From Candidatus Hydrogenedentota bacterium (GTDB lineage: Bacteria > Hydrogenedentota > Hydrogenedentia > Hydrogenedentales > JAEUWI01), in contig JACPGE010000026.1 of NCBI GenBank assembly GCA_016182605.1, positions 25,396 through 89,395 on the forward strand: a DNA stretch of 64,000 nt. Direction: 5' to 3'. Below the pieces are notes generated by a model. It was not told the DNA's origin. It did not search any database and was given only the letters and a program-made list of their open reading frames with translations. The translations under genes and the position numbers were made by a program. Shown piece by piece: positions 51,870 to 61,459 of this stretch. Position 1 is the stretch's first letter. Every line of letters starts with the position of its first letter.

Positions 51870-52757
51870 ATGTATCGAGTATTGCTGAGCCTGATGCTGG
51901 CGGCTGTCTTTAGCACGGGCGCTTTTGCGGCGGAGAAAACGCGGATTTTGTTTTTGAGCAAGTCGTCGGGCTTTGAGCACAGCACGATCAAGGAGGAAAA
52001 TGGGGCGGTTAGCCACACGGGGAAGACCTTGCAGGCGCTTGCGGCATCGATGGGGGCGGAGCTGACGAACACCAAGGATGCGAGCCTGGTAAACGCGGAG
52101 AACCTCAAAAACTATGATGTGGTTATCTTCTACACGACCGAGGACTTGACGCAGACGGGCGCCGATGGCAACCCCGCGATGAGCATGACGGGGGTGCCGG
52201 AATTGCTGGCCTGGATCAAGGAGGGAGGCGGCTTCATCGGGTTTCATTGTGCGAGCGACACCTTTCACCGGGAGCGCAACCAGTTCGCTCCGGAGTCCCC
52301 CTATCTTGACATGGTGGGCGGCGAGTTCCGCAGCCATGGGGCGCAGTTTGAGGGCACATTGAAGCTGGTGGATGCGGCGCATCCGGCCATGGCCAACCTG
52401 AAGGATGGCTGGAAGATCAAGGACGAGTGGTACTTGTTCAAGGATCTCATGCACGGCGATCTTCATGTGCTTGCCCTGCTGGAACCCGGGAAAGAACGGG
52501 AGAATCAGAAGGACAAGTATGATCTCCCCCCTTACCCCATCGCGTGGTGCAGCAGCTATGGCAAGGGCCGGGTTTTTTACAATGGCATGGGCCACCGGGA
52601 AGACGTGTGGGACAACGAGTCCTTTCAGAAGAGCGTGGCCGACGCCATCACGTGGGCGCGCGGCGATGGCGAGGCGGGGACGAGCCCGAACTGGAGCGAG
52701 ACGGTGGGCACGGCGATCAATCCGAAGACGGGGGACGATGCGGCGAAGGGCAAATAA
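51870..52757 (+). CDS. Secreted ThuA-like domain protein
   Basis: A 295-aa exported protein. The signal peptide is MYRVLLSLMLAAVFSTGAFA. The mature protein is a ThuA-like glutamine-amidotransferase-fold domain: LFLSKSSGFEHSTI, YDVVIFYTTEDLTQ, GGFIGFHCASDTFH and FYNGMGHREDVW. ThuA-like domains are linked to trehalose or other sugar metabolism and are abundant in polysaccharide-degrading bacteria. The usual Cys nucleophile region is altered, so catalysis is uncertain. AAGGAG precedes the ATG. It lies 56 bp after the HDOD gene. Confidence 0.88.
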   Translation: MYRVLLSLMLAAVFSTGAFAAEKTRILFLSKSSGFEHSTIKEENGAVSHTGKTLQALAASMGAELTNTKDASLVNAENLKNYDVVIFYTTEDLTQTGADGNPAMSMTGVPELLAWIKEGGGFIGFHCASDTFHRERNQFAPESPYLDMVGGEFRSHGAQFEGTLKLVDAAHPAMANLKDGWKIKDEWYLFKDLMHGDLHVLALLEPGKERENQKDKYDLPPYPIAWCSSYGKGRVFYNGMGHREDVWDNESFQKSVADAITWARGDGEAGTSPNWSETVGTAINPKTGDDAAKGK

Positions 52758-52800
52758 GCGTGCGCGTTGAGCGAAGCACAGAGCAGGGGCCGTGTCCAAG

Positions 52801-52830
52801 TTGATTCGGCCCCTTTTCTTATGGCATAAT
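52801..52830 (+). promoter_or_regulatory. Candidate promoter of the tRNA-Asn gene
   Basis: TTGATT (52801-52806), an 18-bp spacer and CATAAT (52825-52830) end 32 bp before the tRNA. Confidence 0.45.
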
Positions 52831-52862
52831 TTTCGCCTCCCTGACCGGGAGAAAAAATCTAT

Positions 52863-52938
52863 TCCGCGATAGCTCAGTCGGTAGAGCGGGTGGCTGTTAA
52901 CCACTAGGTCGCAGGTTCGAGTCCTGCTCGCGGAGCCA
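52863..52938 (+). tRNA. tRNA-Asn (anticodon GTT)
   Basis: A complete 76-nt cloverleaf. The acceptor arms TCCGCGA/TCGCGGA pair perfectly, the D-arm is GCTC...GAGC, the anticodon loop is CTGTTAA with anticodon GTT, the T-arm is GCAGG-TTCGAGT-CCTGC, discriminator G, and CCA is encoded. It is the only tRNA in the window. Confidence 0.96.
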
Positions 52939-52949
52939 GTATTTATAAG

Positions 52950-52990
52950 GGCGGGAGCTTTCCTTGGGTAAGCTCCCGCCTTCAATTTTT
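52950..52990 (+). terminator. Rho-independent terminator after tRNA-Asn
   Basis: An 11-bp perfect stem (GGCGGGAGCTT / AAGCTCCCGCC) with a 9-nt loop is followed by TTCAATTTTT. Confidence 0.88.
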
Positions 52991-53062
52991 GGGCGGCGGC
53001 GGCCAAGACTCCTCGATGCGCAATACGCGAATCGCCGCTCCCAGGCCGTTCCCTGTGCGCGC

Positions 53063-53092
53063 AAAAAAGGGCGGGGGTGTCCCGCTCCCGCC
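53063..53092 (-). terminator. Terminator of the oxidoreductase gene
   Basis: Read leftward, a GGCGGG/CCCGCC hairpin is followed by CTTTTTT. It lies 47 bp after the stop of the minus-strand oxidoreductase gene. Confidence 0.6.
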
Positions 53093-53138
53093 ATCGTCCA
53101 GCGATCCGGTTCCGCCAAATCGGCGCACGCTATAGAAT

Positions 53139-54476
53139 TCAGGCTTCGAGGGACCAATCGCCGCGGTACTTCCGGGTGAGCATACCGTTCAAGGCGGGAT
53201 TGTCCACGACAATCTCTTTCTTGGGATTCCATTTGAAGGAGGCGCCGAGTGTGCAGGCGAGTTTGCCGAGGTGCCCGATGGAAGCGGAGCGGTGTCCCGC
53301 GTGAACGGGCGCGATGCACTCTTCGCGGGAGACGATACACTTGAGGAAATCGGTCATGTGATTGCCGCCTTTGCGGAAGCGGAAATCGTTTTTGCGGAAT
53401 TTGGTCTTAAGGATCTTCCCGTCACTGGCCTTGGTGTCGCCGCGGTCCACATAGATCCACTTGCCCTTCTCCCCAAAAAACATGGTGCCCATGCCGCCGC
53501 AGGCCTTGAAGTTTTCGGGCATGTCGCTGGCGTTCGCGACGGTCAAGGTGGTGCCGCCAGCGTAGCGGCACGTGAACATGTAGCGCGCGGGGGAATTGTA
53601 GAGGTTGTTGCGCTCCTTGCCGAATTCCCAGCGCACGCCCTCGACTTCTCTGGGGCCGGTATGATCCCAATCCATGGCCATGTGCGCAATGTCGCCATGG
53701 TGCCCGATCCAGTCCATCATCTGGCCGCCGCCAAAACCCAGCCACCAGCGCCAGTTCCAGTGATAGCGTTCGGGGTGGAAAGGGGTCCATTCCGCGGGTC
53801 CCACGTAGAAATCCCAATCGATCTCGGCAGGGGGCGCGGGGTATGCGTCGGCCCAGACGGCGTTTCCAAAATCGGGCAGGCTGACGAGGATGTGGCGGAT
53901 CTGGCCGAGGTAGCCGTTCCGCACGAGTTCACAGGCGAGTTTGAAGTTGCCGCTGGAGCGCTGCATGCTTCCGGTCTGGAAAACGCGCTTGTTCTCATTC
54001 ACGGCCTGAACGACGGCCTGTCCCTCGCCGAGCGACCAGGTAAGGGGCTTTTCACAGTAGATGTCTTTGCCCTGGCGCGCGGCCTCGACGCAGATACGCG
54101 CGTGCCAATGATCCGGCGTGGCGACAATCACAGCGTCGATGTCTTTGCGCGCCAGGAGTTCGCGGAAATCGGCGTGGGTGGCGCAGGCGGTGTCCTTATA
54201 GTAGCCATCCACGAGTCCTTTGGCTTTTTCGAGGCGCAGCTTGTCCACATCGCAAAGGGCCACCACGCGCACATTCTCGTGCCGGATGGCGTTCTCGGTG
54301 AGGCCTTCGGCCTGGCCACCGGCTCCAATGACGCCAATATGAATCTTGTTGCTTGGGGCAGTGCTTCCATCGGCCCCAAGCGCCGAAGAGGGGATGATAT
54401 AGGGGGCGGCCATGGCCACGCCGATGCCGCCCAGGAAGCTGCGCCTGGATATGTGAATGCGTTCGATTTCGTTCAC
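53139..54476 (-). CDS. Tat-exported Gfo/Idh/MocA-family oxidoreductase
   Basis: A 445-aa NAD(P)-dependent sugar or inositol oxidoreductase. The N terminus has a twin-arginine signal (SRRSFLGGIGVAMAAPYII), so export in folded form with bound cofactor is likely. The Rossmann motif is IGVIGAGGQAEG, and the catalytic-region EKP motif is in DIYCEKPLTW. The C-terminal domain has WNWRWWLGFGGGQMMDW, typical of the planctomycete-type subgroup. The start is GTG at 54476 with AGGAG 7 nt upstream. The substrate is unknown; secreted members often act on polysaccharide-derived sugars. The gap to hppA (54477-54846) shows no gene or clear promoter. Confidence 0.93.
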   Translation of the reverse strand: MNEIERIHISRRSFLGGIGVAMAAPYIIPSSALGADGSTAPSNKIHIGVIGAGGQAEGLTENAIRHENVRVVALCDVDKLRLEKAKGLVDGYYKDTACATHADFRELLARKDIDAVIVATPDHWHARICVEAARQGKDIYCEKPLTWSLGEGQAVVQAVNENKRVFQTGSMQRSSGNFKLACELVRNGYLGQIRHILVSLPDFGNAVWADAYPAPPAEIDWDFYVGPAEWTPFHPERYHWNWRWWLGFGGGQMMDWIGHHGDIAHMAMDWDHTGPREVEGVRWEFGKERNNLYNSPARYMFTCRYAGGTTLTVANASDMPENFKACGGMGTMFFGEKGKWIYVDRGDTKASDGKILKTKFRKNDFRFRKGGNHMTDFLKCIVSREECIAPVHAGHRSASIGHLGKLACTLGASFKWNPKKEIVVDNPALNGMLTRKYRGDWSLEA

Positions 54477-54846
54477 CGGATTCTCCTCCGCTGGGTGAGT
54501 CTGTCTGGCCGTGAGCCGCGCAATACCCGCCCTGAGGGAATGGGTTGCCCGCAGCCCGATCGAAATGACTGTAGCAATTGGCCTGGGGTAAAGCAAGGCG
54601 ATTCTGGCGCGCACTTCCATTTCCCGCAAGGCATGAACGGGCGCGCTTTTTTCATTTCATAACCTCTGCTATAGTTTAATACACTTATTCAGAATATCCT
54701 CTGGATTGGCCGCCGCAGTTTGTATTCGGTCCCGCCCTTTCGTTACCATTGACCCGCTAAAGCTGTCCAGGGGGGGCACGCTGAAAATTGGGCCATCCGG
54801 CGATTCCGTGGGTTTCCCTGGCTGTTTATAACGGAAGGAGAACGAC

Positions 54847-57276
54847 ATGTTGAATGTCCTATGTCGGTTGCCCGTTGCTTCCTCAATCCCGAGGATGGCA
54901 GGGGCTCTCGCGCTCGCGGCACTCTGGCCCGCGGGCATGGCAAGCGCCAGCGAGGCGGACCTGGTAATCCCTGATTTGTCCAGTGTGACGTTTGCGGGCC
55001 TGGATGGCCATACCCTGCTCTTGCTGGGCATGCTGATCTGCCTTGCGGGTATCGGCTTCGGCTTGGTGCAGTATCTGGCGATTCGCCGGCTTCCCGTGCA
55101 CAGTTCGATGCTGGAAATTTCCGAACTCATTTATGAGACCTGCAAGACCTACTTGATCACCCAGGGCAAGTTCCTGGCGATGCTGTGGGCCTTTATCGCC
55201 GCCATCATCATTGTTTACTTTGGTTTACTGCTGCACTTTAGCGTTGCAAAAGTGGCAACCATCGTGTTCTTCAGTGTCGTCGGGATACTGGGCAGTTATG
55301 GCGTCGCCTGGTTCGGCATCCGGATCAATACCTTTGCCAATTCGCGCACCGCTTTCGCCAGTCTCGAGGGCAAGCCCTATCCCGTGATGGCGATTCCGCT
55401 TCAGGCGGGCATGAGCATCGGGATGCTGCTCATTTCCGTTGAACTGGTCATCATGCTCTTCATTCTGTTGTTCGTCCCCGGCGATTGGGCGGGCCCCTGC
55501 TTTATCGGTTTCGCCATTGGGGAATCGCTTGGCGCCGCCGCACTGCGAATTGCGGGCGGTATCTTCACCAAGATTGCGGACATCGGTTCCGACCTGATGA
55601 AGATTGTCTTCAAGATCAAGGAAGACGACGCGCGGAATCCGGGCGTGATTGCGGACTGCACCGGCGACAACGCCGGGGACTCTGTGGGCCCAACGGCAGA
55701 CGGCTTTGAAACCTATGGCGTGACCGGGGTCGCGCTGATTACGTTCATCCTGCTGGCCATTTCCGATCCGGCGGTGCAGGTGCAGTTGCTGGTGTGGATC
55801 TTCACGATGCGTATTGGCATGATTGTGACGAGCGCCGCTTCGTACTGGCTCAATGGCATCTGGTCCAAGGGCAAGTATGGAGAATCGACGGGCTTCAACT
55901 TTGAAATTCCGTTGACGACCCTCGTCTGGCTTACCTCCTTTGTGTCGATTGTCATGACCTATGTGCTCTCCTTCATCCTGATCAAGGATCTGGGCGACGG
56001 CGCCCTGTGGTGGAAACTCTCCAGCATCATCACCTGCGGCACCGTTGCGGGCGCGCTGATCCCGGAATTGGTGAAGGTCTTCACCTCCACGGGATCGCGC
56101 CACGTGCGCGAGATCGTCACGGCCTCCCGCGAGGGCGGCGCGAGCCTGAATATCATCAGTGGTCTCGTTGCGGGCAATTTCAGCGCCTACTGGATGGGCA
56201 TGGCGATCGTTATGCTCATGGGGGTGGCGTGGGGCGTCAGCACGCTGGGTCTCGCGGCGCTGATGTCGGCCCCGGCAATCTTTGCTTTTGGTCTGGTGGC
56301 TTTCGGGTTCCTGGGCATGGGCCCGGTGACGATTGCCGTGGACTCGTATGGCCCGGTAACCGACAATGCGCAGTCCGTGTACGAATTGTCGATGATTGAA
56401 TCGGTGCCGAACATCGAAGCCGAGTTGAAGCGCGACTTTGGCTTCTCGCCGAAGTTTGAAGAGGGCAAGGCCTTCCTCGAAGAGAACGACGGCGCGGGCA
56501 ACACCTTCAAGGCCACTGCGAAACCGGTGCTGATCGGCACGGCCGTGGTGGGTGCTACAACGCTGATCTTCTCGATCATCGAAGTGTTAAACAAGACCTT
56601 CGGCGAGGCGGAAGTTATGGCCGGCCTGTCGATTCTGAATCCGGTGTTCCTTCTGGGCCTGATTACCGGCGGTGCGGTGATCTACTGGTTCTCCGGCGCG
56701 GCGACCCAGGCGGTTGCAACGGGCGCCTACATGGCGGTCGAATTCATCAAGAAGAATATCAATCTAGAGATAGGCGACCGCGCCTCCGTGGAAGACTCGA
56801 AACGGGTGGTGGAAATCTGCACGCAGTATGCACAGAAGGGGATGTTCAACATCTTCCTGGCCGTCTTCTTCTGCACACTCGCCTTCGCCTGTCTGAACCA
56901 CTACTTCTTCATTGGCTACCTGATTTCCATCGCGATATTCGGGTTGTACCAGGCAATCTTCATGGCGAATGCCGGGGGCGCGTGGGACAATGCGAAGAAG
57001 CTTGTGGAAACGGAACTGAAGGAAAAGGGCACCGAATTGCATGACGCCACCGTGGTCGGCGACACCGTGGGCGATCCTTTCAAGGATACGTCTTCTGTGG
57101 CGATGAACCCGGTGATCAAGTTCACGACGCTCTTCGGTCTGCTCGCTGTCGAGCTGGCCATTGAACTGCCGTTGATGACCAGCCTGATCGCATCGGGCAT
57201 TTTCTTCCTGATTGCGCAGGTCTTCATCTACCGCTCCTTCTATTCGATGCGGATACCGGAGCGCGCTATCGACTGA
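54847..57276 (+). CDS. hppA: Membrane-bound ion-translocating pyrophosphatase
   Basis: An 809-aa pump that couples pyrophosphate hydrolysis to transport of protons or sodium across the membrane. About sixteen helices are predicted. The hydrolytic centre is intact: DDARNPGVIADCTGDNAGD and GPTADGFETYG (about residues 258-292), plus DTVGDPFKDT near the C terminus. The N terminus adds a signal-like leader. At the site that sets potassium dependence the sequence is GNTFKATAK: Lys555 with Ala558, a mixed pattern, so potassium dependence and the transported ion cannot be assigned. GGAAGGAG precedes the ATG. A strong terminator follows. Confidence 0.96.
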   Translation: MLNVLCRLPVASSIPRMAGALALAALWPAGMASASEADLVIPDLSSVTFAGLDGHTLLLLGMLICLAGIGFGLVQYLAIRRLPVHSSMLEISELIYETCKTYLITQGKFLAMLWAFIAAIIIVYFGLLLHFSVAKVATIVFFSVVGILGSYGVAWFGIRINTFANSRTAFASLEGKPYPVMAIPLQAGMSIGMLLISVELVIMLFILLFVPGDWAGPCFIGFAIGESLGAAALRIAGGIFTKIADIGSDLMKIVFKIKEDDARNPGVIADCTGDNAGDSVGPTADGFETYGVTGVALITFILLAISDPAVQVQLLVWIFTMRIGMIVTSAASYWLNGIWSKGKYGESTGFNFEIPLTTLVWLTSFVSIVMTYVLSFILIKDLGDGALWWKLSSIITCGTVAGALIPELVKVFTSTGSRHVREIVTASREGGASLNIISGLVAGNFSAYWMGMAIVMLMGVAWGVSTLGLAALMSAPAIFAFGLVAFGFLGMGPVTIAVDSYGPVTDNAQSVYELSMIESVPNIEAELKRDFGFSPKFEEGKAFLEENDGAGNTFKATAKPVLIGTAVVGATTLIFSIIEVLNKTFGEAEVMAGLSILNPVFLLGLITGGAVIYWFSGAATQAVATGAYMAVEFIKKNINLEIGDRASVEDSKRVVEICTQYAQKGMFNIFLAVFFCTLAFACLNHYFFIGYLISIAIFGLYQAIFMANAGGAWDNAKKLVETELKEKGTELHDATVVGDTVGDPFKDTSSVAMNPVIKFTTLFGLLAVELAIELPLMTSLIASGIFFLIAQVFIYRSFYSMRIPERAID

Positions 57277-57296
57277 GTACTTTCTGATCGCTTGCG

Positions 57297-57335
57297 ACTG
57301 GGGCCCCGTACGATGCGGGGCCCCAGTTCTTTTTC
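57297..57335 (+). terminator. Rho-independent terminator of hppA
   Basis: A 12-bp stem (ACTGGGGCCCCG / CGGGGCCCCAGT) with a 7-nt loop is followed by TCTTTTT. Confidence 0.88.
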
Positions 57336-57369
57336 CAGAGCCGATTTCCCGCGCCCACGTGTCCGCAGA

Positions 57370-59919
57370 TTACTCCAGGGCGAGTCGTCTCATGGGCTGC
57401 AATCGCACCGGTCCCAGCAACCCAGAGCCGGCGAGGGGCCAGGACTCCGGGACAAAAGGCTTGTAGTCCACATTGACGATGTTAATCTCGTGCATGGTAT
57501 CCAGTGGGCCATGTTCCCGGACGTGCGCACGCATACGGTTGGCGCTCAGGTTGGTAACCTCAATCTCGAGGGTGTTTCCACCTGGCCGGAGGCAAGCGCC
57601 CACGCGCAGTTTCATGGGCAGTGCAACTAGGGTGCCCGCCTCCTCGCCATTGATGCGAACGCGGGCGCTTTCACAGACCACACCGAGATCCAGAATCCAT
57701 TCGTCTGCCGCGGCCGGATTGGGCAGGTTGAACTGAATGGTGTAGCGGCCGGTACCGGCGAAAGCCTGTGCGGCGGGATCGGGCGCAGCAGCCCAGGATG
57801 CGAGTTCCGTGAGTGATTGGGGCGCAGGCAAGGCAGGGCCGCCTTCAATGAAGTCCAGGCTCCATGGGCCATTCAGCGCCATGGCCTCTCCCCCACGCTC
57901 CAACGGCACGAAAGACGGCGCCGTAGACATGCGCGTGCTCGCATGCAAAATGACCGAAGCGCCCGCATCGAGTTGAAGATAGATTTCCTTGCCGCGCACA
58001 GGCAGTGCAGCGGCAGTGCCCGTCATGGGGTCATGGAGCACGGCGGAAGCGAATGGAAGGGCGAGCGCCATCCATCCGTCGACGGCGCGTGCGCTGTGGT
58101 TCGCGATGAAATAGTAGCGCCCATCTTCGATGCGGCGGCGGATAAATTTGAGCCCGGCGGCGGCGAGGGGTTCCGGAACGATCCCCGCGCGCTGCAACAC
58201 GGCCGAAAGATCGGAAACAGTCACCCCCGCCGCGGCCAGTTGCGTGTGGGCACGGGCAAAGAGCGCACGTTGTGCATCGAGCTGTGCAAAGCCCGGGATA
58301 TCTTCCGGGAGGGCGTCCTGGAAGAGGACCGTTGCGCCTTGCGCGGCGAGTGCGGCGAGCCGCTCCAGGGTTGCGGCAGGCATGTACTGGCAGCGCGGCG
58401 CCACGATGGCACGGTAGCTGGCGCCGGCCGCATGGAGCCTTTCGTTGCGGAACGTAATGCCTTTCAGCAAGTCATCCGAGACGAAGTCGAAGCTATAACC
58501 GGCGTCCATGAACTGTTGTGCCACAGCACCGGCGCTGGACTCGGCCATCCAGGCCGGTCCGTGAACCGAGAATCGGCGTTCGATGAATTCCGGATTGCTC
58601 CAGAGATCGTGCACCGGCCAATAGAGGAGCACATCGTTCTCTGGCTGACCCGCCTGAAGGACGGATTGACAGCGTGCGATATAGTCATTGAGGTGCGGGA
58701 GGTCGCGCCAAATGGAATTGCGCCAATCGAATTTGGTGGACGCGTAGAAATACCAGCCGGGCCAGGGCGCGTCCTGGGGGGAGTAGCAGGAGCCGTGGAA
58801 GAAGACGTGGTTGATGCCGGCGAGAAAGAACTCGTCCATTTGGAGCTTCACTTGGCCGAGGGTGGTGTGCCAGTGCTCGCGGAGCCAGGTGCAACTTTCA
58901 GAGGAAACAAGTTGCTTGCCGGGGGCGTGGGCGATGTGTGCGGCGGAGGCGGCCATCATGCAGACGCGGAGGTCGGTATCTCCCTCGCGCGACATTTCGG
59001 GATCTACCGTAAAGCCGGGAATCGGGTATTCCGGCGCGCCGAACATTTCCGTTTCGGGGATGTCGGCCTGGGCGTAGAGATCGAGGAGATTGGCAGGACC
59101 ACCGTGGGCCTCGTTCCGCGCGAGCATGCCGCGGCTGTGGCACCAGTCCACCCAGACCTGCATGGTCTCGCGGTGGAGTTCGGCGAGAGTAAGCCGGTAG
59201 TCGTACTTGAGGCGGGAAAGGGTTTCCGGCGGCGTGATGGGGTCGAGCATCTCCGTCAGACGCGCTTCGAGATCGTAGCCGCGGCGTTCCCGGAAGGCGG
59301 TGAGCACTTCGGGCGCCCAGTTGCCCTGATATTCGAAGGAGTCGTGGTACTGAGCGCGGGGCAAGGCGGGCTTGGCCATGTCGAAGGCCTCGGAGAAGCG
59401 CATCAAGTAGCGCTGCATGGCCGCGGGTGAATAGGGATTGAGCATCATGCCCTCTCCCCCAGGCGCCGCGCGCTTCACTTTGCGTCCCGGTCCGAATAGG
59501 GGCGCGCCAGTGGCTTCATCCCGGCTGAGGATGGTGTCGCCCAGATCGCCCTCCATGCCGGGACCACCGAAACACCAGCCGGTGCCGGTGGTCATGTCGA
59601 CGCTCATGCCCAATTCGCGGCCCGTCTTAACGATGAAGTCGAGCTTCTCCATCCATTCAGTAGAGAGGAAGGGAATGTATTGCGCTTCGTAGCCTTTTGC
59701 GCCATAGATGGGGATCATGTGTACATTGCGAATACCCGCTTCATTCATGGTCTTCAGGTTGTACGCAATGCCGCCCTCCGCAAGGGCACTGCCCGGAATC
59801 CACCAATAGGCGCCGGGCCAGTGCTGGGTTTGCAGGGTCTCGGGCCACGGGGTTTCCTGCGCGGCGAGGTTGGCGTTTGCAAGTAGACAGACGAGGGCGC
59901 AAATGAGGCTGCGAAGCAT
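57370..59919 (-). CDS. Secreted GH106-type glycoside hydrolase (alpha-L-rhamnosidase-like)
   Basis: An 849-aa exported enzyme. The signal peptide is MLRSLICALVCLLANANLAA. The N-terminal part (YWWIPGSALAEGGI, MIPIYGAKGYE, TTGTGWCFGGPGMEGDLG) matches the catalytic (beta/alpha)8 domain of GH106 and related families. RNEAHGGPANLLDLYAQADI and MFGAPEYP follow, and the C-terminal 150 residues form a beta-sandwich (WILDLGVVCESARVRINGEE). Likely periplasmic or outer-surface release of rhamnose or related sugars from plant or algal polysaccharides. Exact specificity is not readable. Confidence 0.85.
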   Translation of the reverse strand: MLRSLICALVCLLANANLAAQETPWPETLQTQHWPGAYWWIPGSALAEGGIAYNLKTMNEAGIRNVHMIPIYGAKGYEAQYIPFLSTEWMEKLDFIVKTGRELGMSVDMTTGTGWCFGGPGMEGDLGDTILSRDEATGAPLFGPGRKVKRAAPGGEGMMLNPYSPAAMQRYLMRFSEAFDMAKPALPRAQYHDSFEYQGNWAPEVLTAFRERRGYDLEARLTEMLDPITPPETLSRLKYDYRLTLAELHRETMQVWVDWCHSRGMLARNEAHGGPANLLDLYAQADIPETEMFGAPEYPIPGFTVDPEMSREGDTDLRVCMMAASAAHIAHAPGKQLVSSESCTWLREHWHTTLGQVKLQMDEFFLAGINHVFFHGSCYSPQDAPWPGWYFYASTKFDWRNSIWRDLPHLNDYIARCQSVLQAGQPENDVLLYWPVHDLWSNPEFIERRFSVHGPAWMAESSAGAVAQQFMDAGYSFDFVSDDLLKGITFRNERLHAAGASYRAIVAPRCQYMPAATLERLAALAAQGATVLFQDALPEDIPGFAQLDAQRALFARAHTQLAAAGVTVSDLSAVLQRAGIVPEPLAAAGLKFIRRRIEDGRYYFIANHSARAVDGWMALALPFASAVLHDPMTGTAAALPVRGKEIYLQLDAGASVILHASTRMSTAPSFVPLERGGEAMALNGPWSLDFIEGGPALPAPQSLTELASWAAAPDPAAQAFAGTGRYTIQFNLPNPAAADEWILDLGVVCESARVRINGEEAGTLVALPMKLRVGACLRPGGNTLEIEVTNLSANRMRAHVREHGPLDTMHEINIVNVDYKPFVPESWPLAGSGLLGPVRLQPMRRLALE

Positions 59920-60132
59920 GGTGCAATCTCCCCTTTTCTACGATTATGACATGGAGTGCGGGGGGGATGTGAAAGGGGCGCCGCAGGCCGGTGCTCATCA
60001 AGCAAAGACCCACCACCGGCCACCGGGATTTGACCCAGATTCTTATCGTATTGCCAAGCGCTTTGACCTGCAGCGGCAGTAACGCCTTCCGCAACGAAGG
60101 GCCTCCTGGCGGCATTTATTCGACGCGGGCAC

Positions 60133-60579
60133 TTAGACGCCGAACTGGGTGAGGTGGTGGTTGAAATGCTTGTAGCAGAACACCCCCCAATCCCGGCTGG
60201 ACATCGTGCCGAAAATGGCGTGGTCCGGCCAGGGCAGGCTGACATCGCGCGCTGCAAAACGCCCAAGCAGGGCAATCAACACCTCGACATCCTGCTCCCA
60301 GTGCGCGGGCTGGGTGACGAAGGCCTCGGGCGGGCCCTGGATGCGGCCACGGGGCCACGGCACCCAGTAGATGGCCAGGTAGCGCACCGGAGAAAAACGC
60401 CGGAAGTCCACGATGGGCGCGGGGGTGATGTCCCCGAGGGTATGACCCATCTGATCGCGGAGGTGGGCGATCATTTGCGGTGCGGACATGGTCCCCCATT
60501 TACGGGGTTGATCGGGGGCAAGCCGGCGAATCCGCGCGACAAGTTCCGCATGATCGTTGGGGGCATGCATGGTGCGCAC
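60133..60579 (-). CDS. DUF1569 / DinB-like protein
   Basis: A 148-aa protein of the DinB-related DUF1569 type, a four-helix metal-binding fold. Family marks are WGTMSAPQMIAHLRDQMGH and the ending CYKHFNHHLTQFGV, whose His residues are likely metal ligands. The start is ambiguous: GTG at 60579 has GGAG 8 nt upstream and is chosen; an ATG at 60570 and a GTG at 60588 are alternatives. The enzymatic role of the family is unknown; some DinB-superfamily members are thiol-dependent transferases. The 213-bp gap toward the GH106 gene shows no gene. Confidence 0.78.
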   Translation of the reverse strand: MRTMHAPNDHAELVARIRRLAPDQPRKWGTMSAPQMIAHLRDQMGHTLGDITPAPIVDFRRFSPVRYLAIYWVPWPRGRIQGPPEAFVTQPAHWEQDVEVLIALLGRFAARDVSLPWPDHAIFGTMSSRDWGVFCYKHFNHHLTQFGV

Positions 60580-60687
60580 TGAAAGCACTCCGTGGGTCTT
60601 GGAGACTCGTTAAAGCTGTCGTTGCTTGGTGTCAATTGGCCTTGGGTTCCGGCAAGAATCAACGAGCACTCTGGGGGGGGGACAGGG

Positions 60688-61425
60688 TCAACCCGAACCC
60701 GGCTTGACCGCCAGGTAGACCGGCAGCCCGGGGAGGAGATCGTGGCTGCCGTAGCGCTCCAGGAGGGTGACGCGGAATCCGGCGTTCTCGAGCAGGGCGT
60801 TCACCTCGACGCGGGTGAAGAGCTTGAGCTGGTGGGTTTCGTCGTCGCGGCGGTATTGGCCGGGATCGACCTTGCGGTAGGAGGTGATGCGGCGGGTGAC
60901 CAACTGGGGTTCCGCAGTCTCATCGGCGGTGACGAGGACGGACCAGTCATCGCCCTCGAAAAAGGTCTTTGTGCTGCCGCCGGGGACGCGCCCGGGCGCG
61001 GCGGCATCGAACATGAAAACGCCTTCCGGGGGGAGCGCATGGTAGACGCGTGCGGCCATGTCTTTGAGCGCTTCGAGACCGGCGCGATCGTCGAAGTCGT
61101 AGTTGAAGATTTCGCCGATGGCGGTGACGGCAATACAGGGCGGAAAGACGGTGGCGAGGAGGGACTGAACGCGGAATTCGGCTTCCGGGGCGCGCCGGCG
61201 CGCGAGTTCGATCATGGCGTTCGAGAGGTCGATGCCCAGGACGGAGTAACCGGCAATACTGAGCCGTTCGGCGAGGATGCCGCTGCCGCAGCCCAGATCG
61301 ACGACAAGACCGCGATCGAGGTGCTGTTCGTGAAGCTGTTCCAGCAGAAAGCTGGCGGCGTGTTCGGCGAGGCCGCCAAAACCCGCATTGTGTATGAAGG
61401 CCAGGTCGTCCCTGTAGTGCTGCAT
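60688..61425 (-). CDS. Class I SAM-dependent methyltransferase
   Basis: A 245-aa methyltransferase. SAM motif I is VVDLGCGSGILAERL, followed by VLGIDLSNAMIELA and a FMFDAAAPGR segment. The C-terminal beta-rich region is typical of small-molecule methyltransferases. The ATG at 61425 begins MQHYRDDLAFIHNAGF, a common opening of this subgroup. A poly-G run lies at 60673-60681, just downstream of its end. The substrate is unknown. It is 34 bp downstream of the SMR transporter on the same strand and may be co-transcribed with it. Confidence 0.88.
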   Translation of the reverse strand: MQHYRDDLAFIHNAGFGGLAEHAASFLLEQLHEQHLDRGLVVDLGCGSGILAERLSIAGYSVLGIDLSNAMIELARRRAPEAEFRVQSLLATVFPPCIAVTAIGEIFNYDFDDRAGLEALKDMAARVYHALPPEGVFMFDAAAPGRVPGGSTKTFFEGDDWSVLVTADETAEPQLVTRRITSYRKVDPGQYRRDDETHQLKLFTRVEVNALLENAGFRVTLLERYGSHDLLPGLPVYLAVKPGSG

Positions 61426-61459
61426 CGCGAACCCTCTGCCCTAAAATCCACCTCGGCGC

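Noticed and set aside
54660..54846. Promoter for hppA
   Set aside because: TATAGT-like boxes are present near 54670 but no acceptable -35 at proper spacing was found.
60673..60681. Poly-G run as a phase-variation switch
   Set aside because: It lies 3' of the methyltransferase stop on that strand and not in a promoter or reading frame I can support.
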